Assembly: GCA_021371965.1 (NCBI GenBank)
Contig: JAJFVE010000136.1
Span: forward strand, 1-24,648
Origin: Planctomycetaceae bacterium
GTDB taxonomy: Bacteria > Planctomycetota > Phycisphaerae > SM23-33
Length of the DNA stretch: 24,648 nt
Reading direction: 5' to 3'
A program made the position numbers and the translations under genes. The notes under the pieces were generated by a model, which was not told the DNA's origin, did no database searches, and worked only from the letters and a program-made list of their open reading frames with translations. Every line of letters starts with the position of its first letter. Position 1 is the first letter of the stretch. This document shows, piece by piece, positions 15,563-22,241 of the stretch.

Positions 15563-17353
15563 TTACGTGATGCGTGGCCTTCGTCTCACATCCGCCTTGG
15601 GTCTCTCGGTCGCCGCACGAAGTCGTTCTTCTTCCGACGCGGCCGTGCCTTGCTGCGATTCCTGGCGGCCGCGCTGATAGCTGATGAAGTCCAGCGCGCC
15701 GCGCAGTGTGTCTTCAAAGTTCCCGCGGTGCTCGCCGGTGGCGATCAGGTCGGCTAACAGGTTGCCCAGGTCGGCGATCTCTGCCCGGCAGGTGATCTGC
15801 TCGGGCGCGGTCACGCCCTCGGCCGCTGCCTGCCACAGGCACTGCGCGATCCGCGCGAATGACGCGTCGGTGAAGTCGCGCGGGCTGATGCGCTCGGCCG
15901 CCGTGTCGAACAGATCGGGCTTGTTCAACAGCACCTCCAGCACGTGCCGCTGCGGGCGAAGCGTGCCCTCGATCGCCGAGCCCGTCGTGGGCGGCGCGGC
16001 GCCCGAGCGGGCGGTGGGGCGCACCTGCCGCGACAGGCGGCGCATCTCCTGCTGCAGCTCGGCCGGTGGAATGTTCAGCAGGTGCCCGATGTGCTGGGCG
16101 AGCTGGCTCTGCCGCACCGTGTCGATGGCCCCGTACGCCTGCGACTGCGCCACCAGGCCCAGAAAGTTCTCCACCAGCCGCCGCCGGTCGGCCAGGTTGC
16201 CTCCGGCCGTCTCGAGCTCGGCTTGACGCTTCTGCCAGACGTATTCCAGCGCGTCGGGCGCGTTGGCCAGCAGCGTCTTGAACGCCTCGCCGCCCTCGGC
16301 CAGGCAGTAGTCGCACGGGTCCTTGCCGGCCGGGATCGTCGCCACGCGCACATGAACCTGCTGGGAGAGGAAGATTTCCAGTGCCCGCTCAGCCGCGGCC
16401 GCCCCCGCCACGTCGGCGTCGAACACCAGCACGACCTCGCTGGCGTATCGCGAGAGCACCCGCACGTGTCGCTCCGTCAGCGACGTGCCCAGCGTGGCCA
16501 CCACATTGGCCGCTCCGCATTGGTGGGGCATGATCGCGTCGAGATAGCCCTCGACTACCACCGCCTGCTTGCTCGAAACGATCACCGGGCGCGCCCAGTT
16601 CAGGGCGTACAGGTTGGACGACTTGTCGAACAGGATCGTCTCGGGGCTGTTGAGGTATTTGGCCTGTTCGTCCGCCCCCAAGGCACGTCCGCCGAAGGCG
16701 ATGATCTGATTGGTCGCGTCATAGATCGGAAACGTCAGGCGATTGCGGAAGCGGTCGTAGCAGCCGCCGCTCTCGCGCCGGGCGACGAGCCCGGCGGCCA
16801 CAAGCTGCGCCTCGCTGACGCGCTGGTTGCGCGTGAACTTGATTAGCGCGTCCCAAGCATCTGGGGCAAAGCCGATCCCGAACCGCTCGAGCGATTCGTC
16901 GCTTAGCCCGCGCTTGCGGGCGTACGCCAATGCCGACTCGCCCGCGGCCGTGTGCAGCGACTTGCGGAAGAACTCCTGCGCCACACCCATGACGCGCACC
17001 AGGTCGCTCTTGCCCAGGCCGTCCTGGGGGGCAGGCTGGCCGGGCGTCTGCACGGGCAGGGGGATGTTGGCCCGCTCGGCCAACATGCGCACGGCATCGG
17101 GGAAGGTCATGTTCTCCAGCATCATCATGAAGTTGAACGCCTGTCCGCCGGCCCCGCAGGCGAAGCACTTGAAGATCTGCTTGGCCGGCGAGACGTTCAT
17201 CGACGGATGCTTGTCCTGGTGGAACGGACAGAGCCCGACAAATTCCTTGCCCTTCTTGGCCAGGGCCACATACTGCCCGATCAGGTCCACGATGTCCGTG
17301 GCCTGGGCAACCTGGTCAATGAATTGTTGCGAGAACATCGCCATGGGGCACAT
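15563..17353 (-). CDS. dnaG: DNA primase DnaG
   Basis: Encodes 596 aa from the most upstream ATG (17353); ATGs at 17344 and 17338 are also possible (MFSQQFIDQV is the usual family start) and none has a clear ribosome binding site. The N-terminal CHC2 zinc finger has Cys42, His45, Cys63 and Cys66 (LCPFHQDKHPSMNVSP, KCFACG). The catalytic core includes the RNA-polymerase basic region (GGRALGADEQAKYLNSPET, LFDKSSNLYAL). The Toprim domain carries Glu268 in VVEGYLD and FDAD (311-314), followed by GKDPCDY. The poorly conserved C-terminal part (about 430-575) would bind the DnaB helicase. It makes RNA primers for replication. Unlike the classic rpsU-dnaG-rpoD arrangement, neither rpsU nor rpoD is adjacent. 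Confidence 0.97.
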   Translation of the reverse strand: MCPMAMFSQQFIDQVAQATDIVDLIGQYVALAKKGKEFVGLCPFHQDKHPSMNVSPAKQIFKCFACGAGGQAFNFMMMLENMTFPDAVRMLAERANIPLPVQTPGQPAPQDGLGKSDLVRVMGVAQEFFRKSLHTAAGESALAYARKRGLSDESLERFGIGFAPDAWDALIKFTRNQRVSEAQLVAAGLVARRESGGCYDRFRNRLTFPIYDATNQIIAFGGRALGADEQAKYLNSPETILFDKSSNLYALNWARPVIVSSKQAVVVEGYLDAIMPHQCGAANVVATLGTSLTERHVRVLSRYASEVVLVFDADVAGAAAAERALEIFLSQQVHVRVATIPAGKDPCDYCLAEGGEAFKTLLANAPDALEYVWQKRQAELETAGGNLADRRRLVENFLGLVAQSQAYGAIDTVRQSQLAQHIGHLLNIPPAELQQEMRRLSRQVRPTARSGAAPPTTGSAIEGTLRPQRHVLEVLLNKPDLFDTAAERISPRDFTDASFARIAQCLWQAAAEGVTAPEQITCRAEIADLGNLLADLIATGEHRGNFEDTLRGALDFISYQRGRQESQQGTAASEEERLRAATERPKADVRRRPRIT

Positions 17354-17716
17354 CGTAACCGAAAAGCGGACAACCTACCACAGAGGCACAGAGAGCACGG
17401 AGAAGGAAAAACGCGGACGGGTGGATGAATGGATGATTGGAGAAATGGACGGTCGTTAGCGGCGGGGCTTGCCCCGCGCGTCTTGCGGCAGGAGATTCAC
17501 CGCAGAGATCGTAAAGGACGCGGAGAAGAGAGAAGGAATTGAGGGAACTCCGGGGTGCCATGGCGGCCGTTGTTCAGCCGCCATGTCCTCGCCCCGGCAG
17601 GGGCGATTGATAGTAGCCCCGGGTGGAGCGTGCGATTTATCGCCGCGAAGCCCGGGGAACGTGGCGCATCGAGGTTTCTCCCTGTCCCCATCTTCCGCAG
17701 CGTCCTCAGCGGCTAA
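17354..17716. repeat. Intergenic repeat array between dnaG and rnhA
   Basis: No gene is visible in these 363 bp; they are almost entirely repeats. In order: a unit starting ACCACAGAGGCACAGAG (from 17377); the hairpin GCGGGGC-TT-GCCCCGC (17462-17477); a CACCGCAGAGATCG-type unit (about 17498-17538); a perfect 9-bp-stem hairpin CATGGCGGC/GCCGCCATG within 17550-17587; TCGCCCC-GGCA-GGGGCGA (17589-17606); and CCCCGGG/CCCGGGG arms (17617-17623 and 17651-17657). Short open frames here translate to repetitive HRGTESTEKE-type peptides typical of such repeats and are not genes. Confidence 0.75.
17550..17587 (+). repeat. Palindromic element, intergenic copy (matches a segment inside mnmE)
   Basis: A perfect 9-bp stem CATGGCGGC/GCCGCCATG with a 9-base loop is flanked by CCGGGGTGC and TC. 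The reverse complement of mnmE bases 20152-20188 matches it at about 35 of 37 positions, with one extra G and one substitution. Confidence 0.8.
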
Positions 17717-18181
17717 TTAAACCGCATCGCCGACGTTCTTTTTGATGTCTAACGCGCGGTTGACAAGGTCGTCGGCTTCGGTGTTCTGCTCTCGGCGGAC
17801 GTGGCGGTATTCTACGTGTTTGAATTGTTCGGCCAGTTCGCCGGCCTGTTCAAACAGGGGGCGCAGGCCGGCGTTTTTTACCCGGTAGCGGCCGGTCATC
17901 TGGCGGACCATCAACTCCGAGTCGCTCAGCACCAGGACCTTTTGCGCGCCGAGCTTTGCGGCGGTCTTGAATGCGTTGAGCAGGCCCTGATATTCGGCGA
18001 TGTTGTTGGTGGCGTGGCCGATGAAAATTCCTGCTTTGTAGAGCACTTTGCGGGTGGCGGCGTCTTTGATGACCACGCCGGCGGCTGCGGGGCCGGGGTT
18101 TCCTCGGGCGCCGCCGTCGATGCAGGCGATCACGTCGGGGTGCTGTGGTGCGGCAGCGGCGGCTGAGGCGTCGGGGGCCAT
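17717..18181 (-). CDS. rnhA: Ribonuclease HI family protein
   Basis: The ATG at 18181 gives 154 aa; the frame is open further upstream but that part overlaps the preceding zinc-ribbon gene and is low-complexity. AAGG lies 8 nt before this ATG. Catalytic residues are visible: Asp22 in CIDGGARGNPG, Glu63 in NIAEYQGLLNA, Asp87 in LSDSELM, and Asp137 in NTEADDLVNRAL. The EAD-type last motif and short length resemble the Bacillus/archaeal-like branch of RNase HI rather than the E. coli enzyme. It degrades RNA in RNA-DNA hybrids such as primers and R-loops. The gene starts 10 bp after the zinc-ribbon gene, so the two form an operon; this pairing of C4 zinc ribbon and RNase H is recurrent in bacteria. 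Confidence 0.93.
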   Translation of the reverse strand: MAPDASAAAAAPQHPDVIACIDGGARGNPGPAAAGVVIKDAATRKVLYKAGIFIGHATNNIAEYQGLLNAFKTAAKLGAQKVLVLSDSELMVRQMTGRYRVKNAGLRPLFEQAGELAEQFKHVEYRHVRREQNTEADDLVNRALDIKKNVGDAV

Positions 18182-18191
18182 GGAAGCTGCC

Positions 18192-18944
18192 TTAGCCCTT
18201 GGCGGCCTTTTCGGCCTGTTCCTGGAGATAGAGGATGCGGCCGCAGTTGTCGCAGGTGCGGATCTGGTCGCGGACGCGCAGGGCGTTGACGTGCTCGGCG
18301 CGCAGGCCCATAAAGCAACCGCCGCAGACATAGGTGTGCGGCGGTTTCTTTCCGTGGATTTCGATGACGGCCATCGCCTCGCCTTCGTACTTGCCGACGA
18401 CGCGGTCGAAGAGGTGAAGGGCCTCGGGTTCGACCTCGCCGGCCAGCGTGTCCCGCTTGGTCAGCAGTTCGCTCTCCAAGGCCGAGAGGCGTTCGATCTC
18501 CTCGGCGCTGGCCTGGCGGATCTGGTCCAGCCTGGCCTGTGCGGCGGCGAGGGCTTCTTTGGCCTTTGCGACTTCGGCCTTGCTGGCCTCCATCTGGCCC
18601 ATGACGGCGAGGGCTTCCTCTTCGAGCTTGGCGTTGTCGGCCTTGAAGGTGTTGATCTCGGTCAGGACAGCCGCGTATTCTTTGTTGGTTTTGGCGGTGT
18701 TGAGGTTGGCGCGGAGCTTGGCGACGTGCTCTTCCTTGGTCTTGAGGTCGAGGTCGAGCTGGTCGGCGCGTTTGAGACGGTTGGTGTGCTGCTGGGCCTG
18801 GAGGTCAAAGGCCTGCTGGGCCTGATCGATCTTGCGTTGCTGGATGGACACGGCGCTGTGCTGCATTCGCAGTCTGCTTCTGACATGAGCCAAGTCCCGT
18901 TCCACGGCCTGAAGTCGAAGCAGTCCTGCAAGCGTTTGCGCCAT
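18192..18944 (-). CDS. C4-type zinc ribbon / coiled-coil protein (zf-RING_7, DUF164 family)
   Basis: The ATG at 18944 gives 250 aa with GAGGG 10 nt upstream. The frame is open to 19283, but that extension runs through tandem repeats and across the divergent mnmE start, so it was rejected. Residues about 5-170 are a long, Ala/Glu/Lys/Gln-rich antiparallel coiled coil (LLRLQAVERDLAHVRSRL, then NTAKTNKEYAAVLTEINTF, a family signature). The C-terminal zinc ribbon has Cys207, Cys210, Cys231 and Cys234 (CGGC, CDNC). The family is widespread, often next to RNase H or Nif3 genes; its molecular role is not firmly established, with nucleic-acid binding or adaptor function suggested. Co-transcribed with rnhA, 10 bp downstream. 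Confidence 0.93.
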   Translation of the reverse strand: MAQTLAGLLRLQAVERDLAHVRSRLRMQHSAVSIQQRKIDQAQQAFDLQAQQHTNRLKRADQLDLDLKTKEEHVAKLRANLNTAKTNKEYAAVLTEINTFKADNAKLEEEALAVMGQMEASKAEVAKAKEALAAAQARLDQIRQASAEEIERLSALESELLTKRDTLAGEVEPEALHLFDRVVGKYEGEAMAVIEIHGKKPPHTYVCGGCFMGLRAEHVNALRVRDQIRTCDNCGRILYLQEQAEKAAKG

Positions 18945-19033
18945 TGTCAAAGAGCCCTCATTCGCTATCGTATAAAGCGGAACCGCAGGAGTATCACGCG
19001 CGGAGGCGCGGAGTTCAAGCGATTTCGCAAAAA

Positions 19034-19079
19034 CTGGGAACCGGGAACCGGGAAGCGGGAACTGGGAACTGGGAACCGG
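19034..19079. repeat. Short tandem repeat, 7-bp unit (YGGGAA type)
   Basis: Six consecutive heptamers of the form CYGGGAA (CTGGGAA, CCGGGAA, CCGGGAA, GCGGGAA, CTGGGAA, CTGGGAA) plus a partial seventh lie in the spacer between the zinc-ribbon gene and mnmE. The spacer then continues with a GCTGAGA duplication just before the mnmE start. Copy number may vary between strains. Confidence 0.85.
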
Positions 19080-19101
19080 ATTGTAGCTGAGAGCTGAGAG
19101 C

Positions 19102-20508
19102 ATGCATACCACCGACGACACGATTGTGGCGATTTCATCCGCGGCCGGCAGCGGACCGCGGGCGATCGTGCGCCTCAGCGGACCGGCGGCGCTGCTGCTG
19201 GCGGGGCGGGTGTTCACAGGGTTTGATGACGCGTCACCGCAGGCGATGAGCGGGTTCACCAGCAGCGAGGGAATCGTCCGCATCGGCGGCGGCGCGATCG
19301 AACTGCCCGCGCGCCTGTACGTGTTCCGCGCTCCGCGAAGCTACACGCGACAGGACGTCGCCGAGCTGCACATCCCCGGCGCCCCCGCGTGCGCCGCGGC
19401 GCTCGAGGCGGACCTGATCGCCGCGGGCGCCCGCTTGGCCGAGGCGGGCGAGTTCACCGCTCGAGCCTTCTTCTCCGGGCGCATCGACCTTTCGGCCGCC
19501 CAGGGCGTGGCGGATATCATCAACGCCGCCGACGAGGCGCAGGTGCGGTCGGCGGCCGCGGCCATCGGCGGGCGGATCTATGAACTGTGCAGAGAGCTTT
19601 CGGCGGAGCTGGTCGAGTCGCTGGCGACGGTGGAGGCGTCGATCGACCTGGCGGAGGAGGGTCTGGACCTGGAGAGCCCCGGACGATTGGCGAGGCGGTT
19701 GGGCGATCTGGCGGCGAAGGTCGACCGCGTACTGTCGGGGGCGGCCGGCGTCAGCGAGAGCGCGCAGTGCCCGCGCGTGGTGCTGGCCGGGGCGCCCAAC
19801 GCAGGCAAGAGCTCCCTGCTCAATGCCCTGACGGGAACCTCGCGAGCCATCGTGTCAGCGACCGCCGGGACCACGCGAGACGTGCTCAGCGCGTCGATGA
19901 CGCTGGGCGGCTGGCCGGTGATGATCCAGGATGCCGCCGGACTGACCGGCGCCGCAGACGCGATCGCCCTGGCGGCAGACAACGCCGCCCGCCGCGCGGT
20001 GGCGGCCGCCGATGTGGTGGTGCTGGTGGTGGACGCCTCGGTTGCCGATCCCGCCCGCGACGCGGAAATTGTTGAAACCATTCGCGCCGCCAACGCGCGC
20101 TGTGCGATGCTGACGGTCATCAATAAGGCAGACCTTGCCAACGATGTCAGGGACATGGCGGCTGAACAACGGCCTCCATGGCACCCGGCGGTCGAGACGT
20201 GCGCCCTGACGGGGGCGGGGGTGGAGCAGCTCAAGGCGCGTCTGGGCGAGGTGCTGCACCTGTCGGTTGCGCGCAGCGGGCAGGCGCTGGGGCTGCACCA
20301 GCGCCAGCGGCGGAGCCTGGAGTCAGCGGCGGCGGCCGCCCGGGCGGCGGAGGCGCTGCTGTCAGTTGCCGCCGAGGTGGCGGACGTGGCGGAGCTGGCG
20401 GCCGTCGAGCTTCGCGAGGCGCTGGGCGCAGTGGGCGCCGTCAGCGGACAGGTGGTGACCGAAGACGTGCTGGGCGCCATCTTCTCGCGATTCTGTGTGG
20501 GCAAATAG
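19102..20508 (+). CDS. mnmE: tRNA uridine-5-carboxymethylaminomethyl modification GTPase MnmE (divergent)
   Basis: Encodes 468 aa, close to family length, starting at ATG 19102 after a weak GAGAG. The N-terminal tetrahydrofolate-binding domain is recognisable (MHTTDDTIVAISSAAGSG, AIVRLSG, SYTRQDVAELHIPG, GEFTARAFFSGRIDLSAAQG). The G domain has G1 GAPNAGKS (230-237), G2 TAGTTRD (254-260), G3 DAAG (277-280) and G4 NKAD (341-344). It ends with the conserved FCVGK, whose Cys is essential in the family. With MnmG it modifies wobble uridine in tRNAs. Two oddities: by alignment the position of the E. coli catalytic Glu282 is Ala289 here, and residues 351-362 are encoded by a palindromic element also present outside genes. 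It is divergent from the zinc-ribbon/rnhA operon. Confidence 0.94.
   Translation: MHTTDDTIVAISSAAGSGPRAIVRLSGPAALLLAGRVFTGFDDASPQAMSGFTSSEGIVRIGGGAIELPARLYVFRAPRSYTRQDVAELHIPGAPACAAALEADLIAAGARLAEAGEFTARAFFSGRIDLSAAQGVADIINAADEAQVRSAAAAIGGRIYELCRELSAELVESLATVEASIDLAEEGLDLESPGRLARRLGDLAAKVDRVLSGAAGVSESAQCPRVVLAGAPNAGKSSLLNALTGTSRAIVSATAGTTRDVLSASMTLGGWPVMIQDAAGLTGAADAIALAADNAARRAVAAADVVVLVVDASVADPARDAEIVETIRAANARCAMLTVINKADLANDVRDMAAEQRPPWHPAVETCALTGAGVEQLKARLGEVLHLSVARSGQALGLHQRQRRSLESAAAAARAAEALLSVAAEVADVAELAAVELREALGAVGAVSGQVVTEDVLGAIFSRFCVGK
20152..20188 (-). repeat. Palindromic element, copy inside mnmE coding sequence
   Basis: This stretch is the reverse complement of the intergenic element at 17550-17587 with one missing base and one substitution. 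It still folds into a 9-bp stem with one mismatch. It encodes MnmE residues Asp351 to Pro362 in the variable segment between G4 and G5, in frame. Confidence 0.75.
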
Positions 20509-20774
20509 CATGTATGGGTGCGGGCACCGGCCGGCGGCGAAAGCGGTACGGGCTACACCACAATTGTACTTTCCTTGCACTTTGTTGTACTTTTCACAGC
20601 GGTTTCGCGTGCCTGCTCCTTAATTGTGGTATACGTAGACCCAAATAGTCTGTCCATCGGCCCACCTCCGTAATGTCTGTAAGTCTTTTCATTCAAAAGA
20701 CTTCTGCGACATCCGCGATCTCCGCGGTGAAATGTCCTGGCTAACTAAATGGGCAATTTGCAGCCGGAGGGTTA
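20509..20774. other. Intergenic region after mnmE with phased direct repeats and a dispersed repeat
   Basis: No gene is seen in these 266 bp. They hold three copies of TTGTACTTT-like 9-mers (20564-20572, 20575-20583, 20585-20593) at 10-11 bp intervals, enclosed by the inverted repeat ACCACAATT (20557-20565) and AATTGTGGT (20622-20630), followed by the dispersed repeat at 20646-20732. Confidence 0.6.
20646..20732 (-). repeat. Dispersed repeat, copy A
   Basis: On the minus strand this 87-bp stretch reads TTTCACCGCGGAGATCGC, then a hairpin-forming AAGTCTTTT-CATT(C)-AAAAGACTT segment, then GGGCCGATGGACAG. It aligns along its length with bases 24316-24405 on the plus strand, with about three quarters of positions shared. 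It ends 43 bp before the stop codon of the PH-domain gene. Confidence 0.75.
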
Positions 20775-21317
20775 TCACATGCCTTTAGCGTGATAGACGG
20801 CTTCGAGCACGAGCTTGTGTACCTCGAGCGGGCGGGCGATGTGGGCCCAGGCCGGTTGCTTATCGTCGGCGTCGCTGAGCACCAGCGTCAGCGAGGCGAT
20901 CCCCAGCAGCTTCTCCGCCCGCGAGGCCGTCAACTGAACCTGGCTGACGCGGCGCAGTTCCCATCCGACGACATCGAGCTTGCGCATCGAGTAAATCCGC
21001 AGCATGCGGCGGTTGGTCAGCACGTACATGCGCCCGAGCCACCCGATGCACGCCACCGTCAGAAAGACGCCCGCCAGCACCACGCACGCCGGAAACAGCA
21101 CCTGGGCGCCCCAGTTCCTGCCCACGAACCCGTCGACGATGCTCGATATCACCAGCGCCAACGCCGCCACCAGCAGCATCGGCCACGATGTCAGCAGGAT
21201 GTACCACCCGCTGGGCTTGATCGCCAGCAGGATCAACTCGCCGTCCTGCAGGACGCCAGCCGGAATGATCGGCTGGGCGACCGCTTCGAGTTCGGTAGGT
21301 TGTGCCGAACCGGTCAT
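20775..21317 (-). CDS. Membrane protein with bacterial PH domain (bPH_2/YdbS-like)
   Basis: Encodes 180 aa. The protein has an N-terminal segment containing GVLQDGELILLAIKPSGW, two transmembrane helices at about residues 38-62 and 72-95, and then a C-terminal PH-like domain that begins RMYVLTNRRMLRIYS and continues through LRRVSQVQLTASRAEKLLGIASLTL, the usual bPH_2 signature. It is an inner-membrane protein with the PH domain facing one side; the function of the family is not known. The ATG at 21317 overlaps the stop of the hpt gene by 4 bp (ATGA), so the two are translationally coupled, although no functional link between them is obvious. Confidence 0.85.
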   Translation of the reverse strand: MTGSAQPTELEAVAQPIIPAGVLQDGELILLAIKPSGWYILLTSWPMLLVAALALVISSIVDGFVGRNWGAQVLFPACVVLAGVFLTVACIGWLGRMYVLTNRRMLRIYSMRKLDVVGWELRRVSQVQLTASRAEKLLGIASLTLVLSDADDKQPAWAHIARPLEVHKLVLEAVYHAKGM

Positions 21318-21931
21318 GGTCGGTCCTTGTTGTTGGAAATCTCAAGCACGCGGATGTCCGGCAGGTTGCGGAACCGGTTGTCGTAATCGAGCCCGTATCC
21401 GACGACAAACCGATCGGGCACGTCAAATCCAATCATATCCGCGGCAAAGACGCACCGACCGTCGTGGCGTCGCTTGCGAAGCAGCACGCACGACGCCAGC
21501 GACAGCGGCCGGCGCCGCCGCAGTCGGGCGACAACAGCCTTGAGCGTCGCGCCGCTATCGAGAATATCGTCCAGCACCAGCACGTTTCTGTCGGTCAATC
21601 CCCCCGGGACCGCCGAGCAGACGACCCGCCCGATCGGCCGCGTCGCGGGCCCCGGATACGACGAGGCCTCGATCGTCATCACATGCACGGGCGTCTTGAG
21701 GCGGCGGATCAGGTCCGCCGCCAGCACCAGTGCCCCCGTCAGCACCACCACCAGCGTCAATTCCTGACCGCCGAAGCGCGCGTCGATGGCCGCTGCCAGT
21801 TCGCCCACGCGCCGGGCGATGCGCCGGCGCGAGACCACGACCGCCCCCGTCGCCGCGATGCTGGGCCGCCTGCCGACAGCAGTTCCGGATGGGGTGGAGT
21901 TGCCACGCGCGAAAGTCGCCATGAGCAGCAT
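21314..21931 (-). CDS. hpt: Hypoxanthine phosphoribosyltransferase
   Basis: Encodes up to 205 aa from the ATG at 21931; an ATG at 21922 (MATFARG) is also plausible and neither has a clear ribosome binding site. The first 30 residues are not conserved. The PRPP-binding motif VLVLDDILDSGATL (117-130, acidic pair Asp121-Asp122) and the C-terminal signature GFDVPDRFVVGYGLDYDNRF followed by RNLPDI identify it as HPRT. The flexible-loop SY motif is at SSYPGPA. It converts hypoxanthine or guanine plus PRPP to IMP or GMP in purine salvage, in the cytoplasm. It is the first gene of a two-gene minus-strand unit with the PH-domain gene. Confidence 0.93.
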   Translation of the reverse strand: MLLMATFARGNSTPSGTAVGRRPSIAATGAVVVSRRRIARRVGELAAAIDARFGGQELTLVVVLTGALVLAADLIRRLKTPVHVMTIEASSYPGPATRPIGRVVCSAVPGGLTDRNVLVLDDILDSGATLKAVVARLRRRRPLSLASCVLLRKRRHDGRCVFAADMIGFDVPDRFVVGYGLDYDNRFRNLPDIRVLEISNNKDRP

Positions 21932-21974
21932 GATAAAGCGCGCAAGGAATCATTTCAATCGCCGCGGAGAGCCG

Positions 21975-22091
21975 GTGCCGTGGCGCGCAGGCCCGAAGGG
22001 CCGGAGAGCCACGATCCCCGATTTTAAACATGCAGTGAAATGTTGCTCACTTCGTGGCTCTCCGGGCCTGCGGCCCTGCGCGCCACGGCAC
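21975..22091. repeat. Large inverted repeat with 40-bp arms
   Basis: Arms 21975-22014 and 22052-22091 are inverted copies differing at 3-4 positions, separated by a 37-bp AT-richer spacer. Each arm begins GTGCCGTGGCGCGCAGG and contains its own smaller GGCC-rich palindrome. A shorter related motif GGCCATTATGGCACCCGG follows at 22106-22123. The structure fills most of the 310-bp gap between hpt and the next gene; no gene is seen there. Confidence 0.85.
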
Positions 22092-22153
22092 CCGCCCCAG
22101 GCACCGGCCATTATGGCACCCGGCGTGAGCGGGATGGCCGTCGGGTTTTTCTT

Positions 22154-22181
22154 TTGCAGCCGCATGTGGCGTGTATATGAT
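22154..22181 (+). promoter_or_regulatory. Probable promoter of the large secreted protein gene
   Basis: TTGCAG (22154-22159) and TATGAT (22176-22181) are spaced by 16 bp, 60 bp before the start codon and just downstream of the inverted repeats. Confidence 0.4.
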
Positions 22182-22241
22182 ATTTGAGATTCCGTCTTCA
22201 CATACCCAAAACCTTGGGAAATCGCGACAAAGGAGCCAAAG

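Noticed and set aside
17469..17720. An 83-codon open frame in the dnaG-rnhA gap
   Set aside because: It is composed entirely of palindromic repeats; part of its peptide (GCHGGRCSAAMS) also appears antisense to mnmE, which reflects the shared DNA element, not a protein family.
18182..18331. N-terminal extension of the RNase HI protein into the zinc-ribbon gene
   Set aside because: It overlaps conserved zinc-ribbon codons in another frame and is low-complexity; ATG 18181 has an AAGG site and leads directly to the RNase H fold.
18945..19283. N-terminal extension of the zinc-ribbon protein
   Set aside because: It would run through tandem repeats and across the divergent mnmE start; the conserved family start with a ribosome binding site is at 18944.
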